64,000 nucleotides of DNA from Exophiala sp. HKRS030 (GCA_023897205.1 JAHWDD010000008.1:992001-1056000), one strand, 5' to 3'. Shown: positions 9,870-20,035, numbered from the stretch's first letter. Numbers and translations are program-made. The notes: a model not told the origin generated them from the letters alone.

Positions 9870-10744
9870 TGGAAGAGATGTCACAGATGGACGTCGCTCA
9901 AGGTTGAGAGAGTCATGTAATAAAGGGGTCAAGGGTCAATAGATTGACGTTGAGGTTTAATGGTCTGAGAGATCGAGATAGGTGGTGGCTGAAGAGAACG
10001 ACTCAGATCAGATATGGTTGAACGCGGTAACCACTTGTAATCCAATTGACATCTCTTCTCATTGCCTCGCTCAACGCACATTGCCGTCAAACTTGGTTTG
10101 AATGTTTCATGAGAGATGAACTTTTCCATCACCAGGAAGTTTTGGTCACTTGCAGCCAAGTTGTGCCTGCCTCCAATCGTAACAGTCATTCAAGGAAGCT
10201 ACACAAGATTGCGTAAGCTCGGGTTCAAAGCAGTATACTTGGGTAAGCGTAAGTAGACTGCCGAGATAAGACTGCTAGGTGGGAGGATGCTTGTTTGTCA
10301 AGCGAATGAGTAGCATTTAGGTGTTATTATGCCCTGAGGTTTGTGTATTAGGACAAGGACGGCCTTTCCTGTCCTGTGTTTAGAAGTCGAAGAGGTCGCC
10401 GCTAGTTTCCGGAAGTAAAGATGTGGCCCACGCTGCAGGAGTTTCTTCGGATGGAGTCGACATTGTTTACTCCGTAATGTACAAAGAGACGTAGGAGGCT
10501 CTGTGAGTTCTTGAACTCCAGGCGATGTACGCGTGGCTGGTAAAGCTGACAACTGGCAAGACTTGGGTTGTCTCGCCCCGCAATGATGACGGACACTCTT
10601 GGGGCTTGTTGTGTTCGTGGTCGTTGTTGTTGCTGCTACCGCTGCGTATCGTAGTCGAATCGTTCTTCGCCTTGCAGGTAAAGCGTCTGTAAGCTTTAGG
10701 ATCATGCCACACCATCATGAGGTCGGTATGCAGAGTGATGCGAG
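9870..10744. other. No recognisable gene
   Basis: Open frames are present on the minus strand (for example 10705-10298) but none shows a domain. TACTCCGTAA occurs near 10470. Nothing else can be supported in this stretch. Confidence 0.3.
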
Positions 10745-11275
10745 GGTGTAGTGGTCTGCAATGAGACTGATCTCACTGATGCCGAGGATGAGTTGTGGCA
10801 AAGATCTGTAAAAGTAAGAAACAGGTTGGCGAGGTTGAGGAGGTCGGAGGTCGGGGTGGCACATCAAGATTTCTCCCAACTCTTCCATGCCACTGAAGTG
10901 TACAGTGTTTGATCTGCCTGCTGCGTCTCCCTACGCGAGATGAGCCCCCATCACTCACGGAGTTGGTTATAGTAGTCTGCAGTGAGAGTGGTCCCACTGA
11001 TGCCGGGGATGAGTTGTGGCAAAGAAAGGTCTGTAAAAGCGGGGACAGGTTGGCGACGTTGGTGAGGTCGAGGTGACGCATCAAGATTTCGGACATGGCA
11101 GTCTCGAAGTCTCGCCAACCTCCTGTTGCATCCATGAGCCCCCATCACTCACAGAGTTGGTTGTAGTAGTCTGCAGTGAGAGTGGTCTCACTGATGCCGG
11201 GGATGAGTTGTGGCAAAGGTTTGTAAAAGCGGAGATAGGTTGGCGAGATCGGTGAGGTTAGGGTCAGCCGATGCA
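10745..11275. repeat. Tandem repeat, three units of about 190-210 bases
   Basis: Three diverged copies, each with CTGCAGTGAGAGTGGTC or its variant, then TGATGCCGGGGATGAGTTGT, then GTAAAAGCGG and AGGTTGGCGA. Units begin near 10755, 10975 and 11168. Minus-strand translation gives a repeated ANLSPLLQTF peptide, so the units may derive from coding sequence, but no long frame survives. Confidence 0.75.
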
Positions 11276-11280
11276 GTAAA

Positions 11281-11640
11281 GTCATTGTTCGTTGTTATTG
11301 TGTGTGCGTGTGTGTGTGTGGGGCAAGCTGTGCAAGGGTGAAGAGTGATGCAATTTTGAGGCAGCAGCGAAGTGATTGTTCGTTGTGATAGTCATATGTG
11401 TGACAGACTGCGCCCTTTTGAAGGGTGAGTTCAGAGTAATACGATCTTGAAGAGGCTGCAGCACCAAAGAAATTGTTTGTTGTGGTAGGTGTGTGTGTGT
11501 ATGATAGACTGTGCTCTCCTGAAGAAAGAAGAGTGATACAGTTTTGAGGATGCCGCCGTAGGAAGGTGATTGTTCGTTGTGGTAGGTAGTTGTGTTTGTG
11601 TGTGGCAGACTGCGCCCTTTAAGAGTCGGGCAGAACTCCC
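11281..11640. repeat. Tandem repeat, about four units of 110-115 bases
   Basis: Each unit has GTTCGTTGTG or GTTTGTTGTG, then a GT-rich microsatellite, then GACTGCGCCCTTTTGAAG or a variant, then GAGTGATGCAATTTTGAGG or a variant. The units are imperfect. The GT runs (11309-11321 and 11490-11500) may reflect slippage. Confidence 0.7.
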
Positions 11641-11699
11641 AAACTCTAAAAACTCCAAGGCGATAAATGCCCAAAGCTTGAGAAAGAGAGAAGATTGTG

Positions 11700-11965
11700 T
11701 TTTTTTTGCCTGCGCTGATTCGCATGTCCGTCTGTGTATGATCTAGTCCTCTTTCTTGCTTGCCTCTTTGGTATTTCCTTTTCATGGCAACAAATGTAGA
11801 ACTCGGAATGCTTTGCCTGCGCTGATTGTGTGTATGTGTGTGTATGATCTGATCCTCTCTCTTGCTTTTGTATATGATCTGGTTCTGTCCCTTTCTCGTG
11901 TGTATGATCAGGTCCTCTCTCTGGCTTGCCTCTTTGGTATTGTTTTTTCATGGCAACAGACAATG
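11700..11965 (+). repeat. Minisatellite family D, plus orientation
   Basis: Two to three units of about 110-120 bases containing GCCTGCGCTGATT, a GTGTATGATCTGATCCTCTC-type stretch, CTTGCTTGCCTCTTTGGTAT and TTTCATGGCAACA. The same family occurs in the opposite orientation at 24640-25160. Confidence 0.7.
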
Positions 11966-12503
11966 TCGTCAAGAGATGACTCTTCATGAGGTGGAGGTAT
12001 GAGAGAGATGCGAAGCAACATCTCCGCCTCCTAGACTTTCAAGGATCGTCTTGGTCTTCGCCTCGCTTCTCTCCTAATCACAATTAGTAACTTGGCGGGA
12101 CATGTCTAGACGTTTCATGGGGTTGTAAAGATTCTTTGGCCGTAAGGGGAGGTATGCAAAAGCAATTGTCAACAGAACTTACCGCAGAAAAAGGCTTTCC
12201 ACCGTATCAACAACCATGGAGTCAGTACCGACGTCCTCAGTCAACATTTCTCCATCGATGATAGTTCGGCGGTGACAGTAATGCCAGGGCGGTGGGCGAA
12301 TTGATTTCGAATTCATTTTGGATAGTCTGAGGAGTGATGCCCTTTGAAATAGTGTTCCAGAGACTGTCAGCCGCTTTGTTGATTTGCTCAAACCCTTGAC
12401 ACCATTTCAGGCATCCATGGTCAATCCTTCGTCTCGTTTTGCTGCTAGTCGGGCAGGTGAGAGATTGATAACGTTGTCGGTGAGACAGACAAAAGAGCCG
12501 AAA

Positions 12504-12586
12504 ACTTGGTCAAACTTGTTAATTCAGAGGAAGTAGAAGTCGTAACAAGGTCTTTGTAGGTGAACCTGCAGAAGGCTCATTACTGA
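12504..12586 (+). pseudogene. Degraded 18S rRNA 3' end and ITS1 junction
   Basis: Matches the universally conserved end of fungal 18S rRNA: CTTGGTCA, then AGAGGAAGTAGAAGTCGTAA, CAAGGTCTTTGTAGGTGAAC, CTGCAGAAGGCTCATTACTG. Compared with the canonical sequence it has a spacer insertion after TTGGTCA and several substitutions. Some of these are C-to-T or G-to-A (GTAGGTGA now follows TTT instead of TCC; CTGCGG is now CTGCAG). Only about 80 bases are present and the upstream 18S body is missing. In place of ITS1 it runs into the tandem repeat at 12590. It is an isolated fragment, not a working rRNA gene. Confidence 0.8.
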
Positions 12587-12589
12587 GGT

Positions 12590-12695
12590 AGGGCCCGCAA
12601 AAGGGTCCGCATATAAAGGTCCGCATATAAAGGTCCGCATATAAAGGTCCGCATATGAAGGTCCGCATCAAGGTCCGCAAAAGGGTCCGCATACG
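12590..12695. repeat. Tandem repeat, GGTCCGCATATAAA unit
   Basis: Seven or eight copies of a 9-14-base unit: AGGTCCGCATATAAA three times nearly perfectly, then shortened forms (AAGGTCCGCATCA, AAGGGTCCGCA). It directly follows the rRNA fragment. Confidence 0.85.
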
Positions 12696-12806
12696 GGCTC
12701 GGCGTCTCAATCCATTGTTCATGTACCATCAATCCGCTCTTTTCTTGTGTCACCACAAAAAATTTCAGAAGCCAACTTGGTCTTCTTCTTATCTTCTGGA
12801 AGGCGA

Positions 12807-13235
12807 CTACAAAGATCGCTCTCTGTCAACATTACTTGCCCAGCGAGACTGCTGCGAGAATCGGTGTTTGTGAAATTGTCTTTTGTCGTCCTTCTGAGCA
12901 TGACATTTCATATTCCGAAAAAAGGACATCGCTGCAGGATCGGTTAGAACGACGATACCGGACAGGGGAAACAGCATCAGAAACAGAAGTACTTGCCTGC
13001 GAGAGAAAGCCTCGTCACAGATGGTGGGTACACTATCTCCATCCACCGTTCTCACCATATCCTGCTGGTAGACCATCTCCATCGGCCAGTTCGTCATACA
13101 AGAGGAAGATATGGCTGAATTCGTCGAGGTTCATTTCGTCATATGACGGCCGTCTTTGCATTGGGCCTGGTCGGTGAGAAAAGCTGTTTGGAGGACGCCA
13201 TCTCCATCGGCCATTTGATTATGCAAGAGGACGAT
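12807..13235 (-). pseudogene. Family B gene fragment
   Basis: Minus-strand copy of a dispersed coding family (family B). Best seen on the minus strand: RPSYDE-like, then NLDEFSHI-like, then LLYDE(L)ADGDG, then a cysteine-containing TICDEAFSRRQVLLFLMLF segment also found at 21100-21180. The frame is broken in several places. The function is unknown; the conserved pieces are acidic and show no known motif. Other copies lie at 13620, 16255, 20040, 20470, 21010 and 28690. Confidence 0.45.
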
Positions 13236-13350
13236 ATGGTTGAATCATCTCAAGACTGAGGTTGCCGTCTCGGATATCCCTGAAGGACCTTCGACATGAA
13301 CAACACAACCACAGACTCTCGCAGCCTCCTGATTGTACGTACCTATCATC

Positions 13351-13716
13351 TCACATCTCTTGTTCCACCCCTTGCGCACGCATGCCGGTCCGTTGGTCAG
13401 GATGAGGCAGAGGAGGTCGACTCCAACTCTCTCCAGGACGGTTGTCAATGTACAGGGAGAAGAATCGAGTGGTTTCTTCCGATCTCCAAGTCTCGAGTGC
13501 CGAACGCAACACAAGACCGTTGGGAATCTTTGTGTCATCGCCATCTTCAAAGACGAATAACAACTCCGGTGACTCACTATAGCCAATGCCCTTCAGTATC
13601 GTGACGGTGCCCTGGACCGTCATTTGCGAGGCTTGTTTCGTCATACAATGGCCGTCTTTGCACCGGGCCAGCTCGATGAGAAAAGCCGTTTCGAGGACGC
13701 CATCCGCATCAGGCAT
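13351..13716 (-). CDS. Chimeric open frame: family B start joined to an unknown domain
   Basis: A 121-residue open frame. The first 30 or so residues (DADGVLE, LARCKDGHCMTK) are the family B sequence read in frame. From about residue 31 it becomes a different, well-formed protein segment: MTVQGTVTILKGIGYSESPE, then LLFVFEDGDDTKIPNGLVLR, then TRFFSLYIDNRPGESW and a proline-rich end. The composition and absence of stops suggest the second part was once or still is coding, but I cannot name its family. A possible splice donor (GTACGT) lies near 13335, just past the stop region. It could be a chimeric gene or two fused fragments. Confidence 0.35.
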   Translation of the reverse strand: MPDADGVLETAFLIELARCKDGHCMTKQASQMTVQGTVTILKGIGYSESPELLFVFEDGDDTKIPNGLVLRSALETWRSEETTRFFSLYIDNRPGESWSRPPLPHPDQRTGMRAQGVEQEM

Positions 13717-13791
13717 TTCATCATATAAGAGGACGACATGACTGAATTCGTCCAGGTTGTTCTCGTCCAGCCCTTTAGACTTGTCACGAGT

Positions 13792-13950
13792 GTGTGTTTG
13801 AAGTGATCGGATTCGGTACGGAGGAGGGTGTTTCAGGAAGGAATTGAGGCCGCAGCGCAGTTTTGTTTACGCGCAGGCCGAGGCAGCAGGTAGTTTCCAA
13901 TAGGATCAAGTGCAAGAACCAAGGCAGTCCCAGTCACATGATCAGGACTC
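13792..13950 (+). mobile_element. TIR-A element, left arm only
   Basis: Begins with a decayed GTTTGAAGTGATCGGATTC, continues with GAGGCCGCAGCGCAG at 13846-13860, and ends with CACATGATCAGGACTC. The family B fragment at 13620-13790 stops where this arm starts, so the two share a boundary. Confidence 0.65.
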
Positions 13951-14133
13951 ACCAGCAGGTCTACGGGTACTTGTTGCAGCCAAATTCTCTGTGGATTATT
14001 GCGCACCAGGACTTGCAACCAGCAACACCCAAAGCACCCTTCGAAAGGACTTACACTCAACACATACCAAAGTAACACTTTTAAGATACCTCTCAGATAG
14101 ATTTAGTTATATTTTCTTACGTCTCACAATTGA

Positions 14134-14985
14134 CTACTTGTACAAGAAGGATTCAAACCCCAAGGAGCCACCAACGTTGCTCGGTGATGGCATGGAAACC
14201 TTGCTGACGCTTCGAAAGGTCAAGTTGGTCAGTATCCTTGAGACTATCCCTGTGAAATTGATCTCGAGATCACGGCCATTGGCAGAGAAGGACAGCGAAG
14301 TGGTGACATTCTTGAGGTCGTTAACCTTCCGGCAAATGAACGCCGGGGTCCAGGGAGGTCGCGGACCTCGTGAGAGGCACCATGGTACACAAAAGGCCAT
14401 CTCTCTTATCAAGGGGCGGATCCCGATCTGTACTTTTCGTCAACATCCCAAGCTCATTTGAGCGAGGTATTTCTGGAGTTGTTGATTGGGCTCGTTCTCG
14501 TGGTAGCAGTCTCCTTGGTGGAGGGGAAAGTGTTCCCTTGAGTCGAAAGAGGGTTTCATTTTCCGGCTGTCCTGTGGGAGGAGTCCGTCGTTGTGTTCAT
14601 GCAGTTTGCATGGACGAAGGACCTCTTTATCAAGGGGTGTCACCAGACCAACATCGCCATGTGCGATGGCTAGAGAGGTGACACCCCTTCGACTGAAGAG
14701 TTTAGGTAGGCGCCGGGGGCAGGGCAGACTGTCCTCGTTGTCTCTGCTTCGTGACCTGGTGCAAACCGGCTTGCGTTCGTTGCCGATAGTGCCTCGGTGA
14801 CGAACGTCCTCGTCATCGCTATTGTACCATGCCGATACGCAGATGGCAACCATTTGCTTCACTTCTCGGTGCTGCCCCCTGCATGGCAGTTGTGTCGTTG
14901 TGGATTCCACCTGTACCATCCAGTCAGTCTTTTCCCAAAGAATCTGGAACGAGGGCAACGAGGGCGGTGCCTCTGGGATGATCAA
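14134..14985 (-). pseudogene. Ecm33-like cell-wall protein fragment
   Basis: Minus-strand pieces of an Ecm33/Sps2-type protein with receptor L-domain repeats: NDLKNVTTSLSFSANG, then NLTFRSVSKVSMPSPSN, then GGSLGFESF (14350-14140). In the family these GPI-anchored proteins sit in the cell wall or outer plasma membrane and are needed for wall integrity. Upstream (14985-14440) is a 181-residue open frame containing RRGVTSLAIAHGDVGL and DKEVLRPCKLHEHNDGL. Those words recur at 56150-56290, so the two regions were duplicated together. No complete gene is present. Confidence 0.5.
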
Positions 14986-14999
14986 ACCTTTGTCAGGGT

Positions 15000-15510
15000 A
15001 AATGATCCAATTCTCAGGATGTCTTAGGACGAGACCTGGGTCGGAAATTCTAGTTCTGGCTCCAGGGTCGTCTGCCGGGTAAAGATCGACTGCCGAAAGA
15101 AGTCCTTAAGTCTCCGTCCTGTGAAAGGCTTCGCACCCGGGAAAGGTGCATGGCTGCTCAAAAATCATTAGAAACATCTTCAAGCACACAGGACGAGGAG
15201 TTAACATACATCGAGGACATCATCGGGGTGATGATGGCTAGCGTAGGCAGTACTACTGTGGGTGAGATCTGTCATGGATGGGTCAGCATTGAGACTCCCA
15301 AGAACGAGGTCCAACATGTGTGTGTGCCGAGTGGCGAGACTGACCGTGCTTCGCCGCCTTGTGGTAAGCTTCTTTGGCTTTACCAATAAGGCCAGTGATG
15401 ATGATGAAGGATCTTCCTGGCAAACGAGAAGACTGTTAAAGGCGGGCACTTGATTCCCAAACGTGAGGCTTGAGGATTAGACTCTTTGAAGTCAGAAGGG
15501 GCTTGCAACG
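15000..15510. other. Small open frame, otherwise nothing recognised
   Basis: A 79-residue plus-strand frame (15150-15389) starts MAAQKSLETSSSTQDEELTY and contains EDIIGVMMASVGSTTVGEI. It has no known motif and I cannot tell whether it is expressed. The rest of this stretch shows nothing. Confidence 0.2.
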
Positions 15511-15514
15511 AAGA

Positions 15515-16140
15515 TTATATAGGAAATTTGTCAGGATGGCTGATCATTGACCAGTGCTGCCTGTTTGTTGCACTAGTCCTGTTCGGGAACTGCCTTCTGC
15601 GCCGGCCGCGAAAACAAAACTGCGCTTCGGCCTCAACAACACCTAATTAGTCTAGCCCTCAGATACCTCAAAAGTATCATTTGTTGCTATACGAAGTATG
15701 ATGAAATGACAGCTAACGTTATTAGGTTAGGCTCAGAGGTAATATTGCAGGATAAGGTGGAGGTTCTCTAGAACTTAGCCTGCTTGATACCACTCATAAA
15801 TGACATCATCCTTCTCTGGCACTTCTGGCAATTCTTCTGCTGGCGAAAAGAAGTCGTACCAGAATAATTCTTGGCGATAATTTTCGTTGACTAATCTTGT
15901 GCTCTGCCCCCGTCTGATTGAATCTTGAGTTTTCTCCAAATCATCTCAGGGTTACAAATAATCCACTCAAGATAGTTTTGAGGTTGCAAATCATCAACTC
16001 AATTCAATTTCAAGTTTACAAATCATCAACTCAAGATACCATTCGGAAGAGCTTGCAACCACAACATTCAAAATTACGGTTCGGAAAGGACTTGTAAGTA
16101 TTATTGCGCTACACACCCAAAATAATCAAAACCTTTACAT
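15515..16140 (+). mobile_element. TIR-A right arm and interior pieces
   Basis: A right arm occurs at about 15525-15660 (GTCAGGATGG, then CCAGTGCTGCCTG and AACTGCGCTTCGGCCTC). An interior fragment follows at 15840-16140 with AATAATTCTTGGCGATAA, repeated TCATCAACTCAA words and ATTCGGAAAGGACTTGTAA. The order (arm before interior) is not that of an intact element, so this is two broken copies or a rearranged one. Confidence 0.5.
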
Positions 16141-16171
16141 CATGAAGTAACATACGGAGTAGTTCATGACG

Positions 16172-16265
16172 TTATCCCTCGGCTCGTCTGACAAGTTGCC
16201 TGAATACGAGCGATCTCTGTACAGCTGTTATGCCGCTGGTCGACTGGCTAGAATTAGAATTGACG
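16172..16265 (-). pseudogene. BAH-PHD copy, shortest fragment
   Basis: The minus strand repeats the intron end and next exon start of the BAH-PHD fragments: a CTGTACAGAGA(T/C)C junction, with CAGCTGTTATGCCGCTGGTC on the plus strand. Parallel copies lie at about 16750-16820 and 20740-20820. Only this junction is preserved, so there is no product. Confidence 0.35.
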
Positions 16266-16405
16266 AAAACTGCAAATGAAGTAACAAGAAATGACCATGA
16301 GAAGAGATGACGGTGAATATGATTGTCTTCCAAATGGCTATTCTCACTATCTAGACCCGATGCAAAGACGGCCGTCATATGACGAGATGAACCTCCTTTT
16401 GGAAC
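16266..16405 (+). pseudogene. Family B gene fragment
   Basis: Plus-strand copy of family B: ACTGCAAATGAAGTAACAAG, then ATGACCATGAGAAGAGATGA, GTCTTCCAAATGGC, GATGCAAAGACGGCCGTCAT and ATGACGAGATGAACCTC. It encodes the QMK(QQ)EM.MRR and MQRRPSYDEMNL words of the family with frame breaks. At its right end it meets the BAH-PHD fragment head on. Confidence 0.45.
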
Positions 16406-16887
16406 TTCGCCCATGCCGTCTCTTCCATAGCCCTAATCAGGCATGCATGATGATTCCACACGCCGCAGCCAACCTTTAGGCGTTGATACATCTCCGTATT
16501 GGGGTCACCATAACCACCGCAGATACAAAATCGTCTTAGTTTGCTCAAGGCATTGTCGCCCTTTTGTTTCATATCGTATGTCTGTCTCCAGTATCGCTCC
16601 AGCATCAGCTTCTTGTTCGAGTCGTCATTCTCATCCCGGTGGCTGACCTCGACCAGCGAGGAGATGGTTTGTGCCTCGACAATGTCCACATGATTGCTCA
16701 GGACCAATTCGTTCTTTGGGTATGTCAGAAGGGGCGGTCGCTCCGTCCGTGAAACCGGGTGGTCTCTGTACAGCTGTTAGTCATGCCACTGATTGACTGG
16801 TTGGAATCAGAATTCGTACCTGGCCTTGAACTTGGGCGAGAGGTTCGACGATGATGTATCGTTTTGTCAGGATCTTGATTGTCATGA
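16375..16887 (-). pseudogene. BAH-PHD chromatin-reader fragment
   Basis: The minus strand encodes the end of a BAH domain (YPKNELVLSNHVDIVEA, then ERYWRQTYD). A PHD-like zinc knuckle follows: RRFCICGGYGDPNTEMYQ, then GCGVWNHHACL. This is the arrangement of fungal BAH-PHD proteins, a class that includes readers of repressive chromatin such as EPR-1. One expected zinc-ligand cysteine before GCGVW appears lost. A 46-base intron (GTACGA at 16819, GACTAACAG to 16774) joins the pieces in phase 0, so the copy came from genomic DNA. The frame runs on into antisense family B sequence and stops. Both ends are truncated, so this is a pseudogene or a very short chimeric protein. Confidence 0.5.
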
Positions 16888-17010
16888 CTATGCGTTTGAA
16901 ATGATAGAATTCAGTACGAAGGAGGGCTGAACTAGGTGTTGTGAGGCCGCAGCGCAGTTGTTGTGGGGTGGTGGGCGCATGGCCGAGGCATCCCGAATGG
17001 GACTGGTGCA
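16881..17010 (+). mobile_element. TIR-A element, left arm only
   Basis: Starts ATGCGTTTGAAATGATAGAA and carries GAGGCCGCAGCGCAG and a GCGCATGGCCGAGGC stretch. The BAH-PHD fragment ends at its outer boundary. Confidence 0.65.
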
Positions 17011-18180
17011 ATGATCATGAATGTGGTTTGTAGCGGCGCGAAGAGAATTGAATTGACTGACTATGAGTGAGTGAGGAATGGCCGCTACATATGCGTAAAA
17101 GTATGCAAGCAAATGCAGCGGTCGGAAATAGGTGACTCTGACCCCTCACGCTAGAATCACAGAGAAATATAATCAATGTAAGTTGTTGGACAATAACTTG
17201 GGGGGTGGTTGGTTGACCATTGCTGTTGTACTCGGTAGCTACCAGTAGTCAGATTCAACACATCCACAACAATTGAGATTACTTGGTAGAACGTCCAAAA
17301 TAGTTAGGACTCGCACTCAACACTTTCAAAATACCGTTGGGAAAGACTTGCAAGCACAACATACAAAATAACTAGGCCTCGCTCTAGATTTGTGACTTTT
17401 GCCGTTGGTCCCTCGCCGATGTGTGCTCCGCAATGATGATATCATTCCCAAAGAGAAAGACCTTGCGCGGCGAGATTGATAAATGTCTGGGACAATGAGA
17501 ACGGCTGTGCTGAGAAGGGCATACAGAAACTTTAATTGAGAATTCCAGTTTGCAAAACATGTAACTTTCATCGCAAGCGTGAGACTGCCTCATCTGGCCG
17601 CAAGGATAAGTGAAGGGATTGTCTCAAAGCGATACAATCATTGTTGGAATGCGTTTGTCTCGCAACAGCAAACGCCGATCCTGTCACCCATGTCCGCAAC
17701 GCTGATCCTGTCACCCATCTCCCCATCGTTTGATGCACCTCCAACAACTTGTTGCCTATATATATATATAAAAGTATATATGCCAGACTGAGAACCCCTT
17801 TTTCATGCATAAATCAAGTCCAAGGAACTGCAACTATCGCAAAGATCGCAAATCCCCCGACGAGGGATGTCGACCTCATTTGATTTATATATATACATAT
17901 TCCGCGCCAGGGACCCAGATTGTTGAGATCTAAGATCGCCGGCACTAAGTTCATGGGGAGGAGATCGACTTGGAACCATTCCTGGTCATCCGTCTTGTGA
18001 TTGCTCCTCTTAACAGAGTTTGCAGAGACGGAAGGTGGCCCTTTCCCCCCTCTTGGCTTGTTGTCTTCTACTTGCTTTGCTTTCGTGGACTTCCCTCCCT
18101 TCTTCCTCTGTGTGACGATACATTGGAATGTCCACGTTCGATTGCTTCAATTAAGAGACAAGGGCTTCTTACATATTCAA
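17011..18180. other. Decayed TIR-A interior and AT microsatellites, no gene seen
   Basis: TIR-A interior words (CAAAATAGTTAGGACTCGCA, CTTGCAAGCACAACATACAA) occur at about 17290-17375. TA microsatellites occur at 17757-17781 and 17884-17900. No open frame shows a domain. Confidence 0.35.
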
Positions 18181-18261
18181 AGGTTTGAGGATAGGTCAAG
18201 GTCATTCCAACCCCCAAGCTTCTCTACGAGAAAATCATTCGCTAACCTTCACTCAAGAAGC

Positions 18262-18870
18262 GAATACAATGACAATGTTGCACCATCTCAACACGGTCAA
18301 CAAGGACCGCCCGGTCAACTCGATGGCTCCTGTCGAGAAATATTACCAAATACGTCTCAGAGTCCGCTGTATTCGAGATCATTTGGGATGAGGATGCATA
18401 TGGTTCTCTGCAGTTGCTCCCGTGGCCGCAGTGCAACCTCCCCCACGAACCATCTCGCTGTCGAGTCCTCTGCCCCCTCGACCACCGAACGGTTCTGCTG
18501 GGAAAAGAAAATCTTAACACTTGTGGTCCTCTGAGTGGTATCTATGGGGCAACACCCTGGGAGTTCCGTTATTGCTCTGAATTCTATGGCTCAGATGCAA
18601 TTATGTATGTTGGCAAGAGCTACAACATTCTTGATCAACAGGCCAGAGCCAGGCTCAGTGCTGTAACTGAGCAGCCCGACCTTCAGAGCCTCGAGGCTGC
18701 GTCTGCCATTCCTACAGACTCCGAACGTAACAGTCAGTTCATTATCGGCGAACACTGTGAACAGCAGCCAGACCAGACCAATGTATCTGGTCAGGAAGTC
18801 AATCAATGCCAGTGTTACCGACATGACGATTCATGACAAATCAACGGAAGAATCTTCTGGATCGCCATAT
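18262..18870 (+). other. Open frame of unknown function and a duplicated segment
   Basis: A 140-residue frame (18414-18836) contains GIYGATPWEFRYCSEFYGSD and LSAVTEQPDLQSLEAAS; I recognise no family. Upstream, CAATGTTGCACCATCTCAAC followed by ACGGTCAACAAGGACCGCCC (18269-18308) recurs at 19700-19740, and CTCCCGTGGCCGCAGTGC-type words follow both, so about 150 bases were duplicated. Whether either copy is expressed cannot be told. Confidence 0.25.
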
Positions 18871-18896
18871 CGAGTGCTTGGGTCTGGGTGGAGAGC

Positions 18897-19431
18897 CTGA
18901 TAGCCCTTTGACATCCTCCGATTAGTTGGATCAAGAGTTGGATCAACTCGACGAAGCTTGTTCTTACAAGACAAGCGACGAGACGAAGACGCCAACCATC
19001 TCATCTCAAACCCCGTCGAACCCAAATCTGAGACCAACGACATCCAGCTCCTGCCAACCTTCGGGCCTTAACAGCTCCGAAAGACACAGGCTGATGACGC
19101 GGCCCATGGCCAAAAAGCGTGATTAAGCCAACGTCACACGACAGAAGAAGGCATGGTCTTCAAAGAACCCAAAAGGGGCAAATGATCAGAGACATAATAG
19201 CCCTTTGACATCCTCCGATGAGTTGGATCAACTCGACGAAGCTTGTTCTGACAAAACAAGGGACAAGAAGAAGACACCGACAATCCCATCGAACTCAGCT
19301 GTCAGACAAACAACATCTGGCTCCTGCCAACCGTCGAGTCTTACCAGCTCCGAAAAACGCAGGCTGATGACGCGGAGCAAAGCCAAAAAAGTGTGATTAA
19401 GCCAACGTCACACGACAGAAGAAGGCATGGT
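18897..19431 (+). repeat. Tandem duplication carrying two related small frames
   Basis: Two adjacent copies (18897-19153 and 19196-19431) share GATAGCCCTTTGACATCCTC, GCTCCTGCCAACC, CAGGCTGATGACGCGG and GCCAACGTCACACGACAGAA. Each has a small open frame: 18926-19126 (66 residues) and 19205-19396 (63 residues). Both start near ELDQLDEACS and end in basic LMTRxxAKK tails, with stop codons at equivalent places. Neither frame matches a family I know. They look like duplicated 3' ends of one gene, since an upstream frame also reads into SPLTSSD. In the first copy a stop (TAG) replaces the GAG after SSD. Confidence 0.6.
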
Positions 19432-19439
19432 ACTCAGTA

Positions 19440-20035
19440 CTGATGCCTTCTATATATATGTACCAAGTGGTCAACAAAAACGCGAGAGAATGGCTGATGC
19501 CTCGACGACTCTTCGCTAGTATGGATGCAAGAATGATCCAGACCTTCCCTTGAACAAGTTCAAGATCAGGCGGCTTTCTGACATATGAGCGAGCGTAACG
19601 GAGTCGATCAAACACTTGCACAATCACGACATTGATTCAAAGGTCACGGTCGGTTCCCAAATTGGAAGTGACTAAAGAATCCCGAGCAAACCAGATGTAC
19701 AATGTTGCACCATGTCAACACGGTCAATAAGGACCGCCCAGTCATCGAGATGGCTTGCTTCTGCAGCACCTCTACAGTCTCCCGTGGCCGCAGTGCGGCC
19801 TCCCCCGCGGACCATCTCGCAGTCGAGTCCTCCGACGAACGGATTCAGAGGTCCTCCACTCCTTTGTCCCAAGACGCATTGAACCCAAGGAGACTTGCAG
19901 AGCGGCGAGACTGCACGGTTCAGCCCGCAGCGCAGCTCCACTGAGCCTTGCCGCCGAGGAGAACAATGTCAACGGTTGTCAGGCAGCCAAACATCCGAAG
20001 AAAGGAGAATCACATCAACGAAATGCCTTCCCTTT
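19440..20035. other. Duplicated segments, no gene seen
   Basis: Contains the second copy of the GTTGCACCAT...AAGGACCGCC segment (19700-19745) and a TATATATATATG run (19450-19462). Several short frames exist, none supported. Confidence 0.3.

Noticed and set aside
12504..12586. Considered as an active rRNA locus
   Set aside because: Only the last 80 or so bases of 18S are present, with mutations in invariant positions and no 5.8S or 28S following.
17757..17781. TATATATATATATAAAAGT considered as a promoter TATA box
   Set aside because: No supported gene starts downstream; it is better described as a TA microsatellite.
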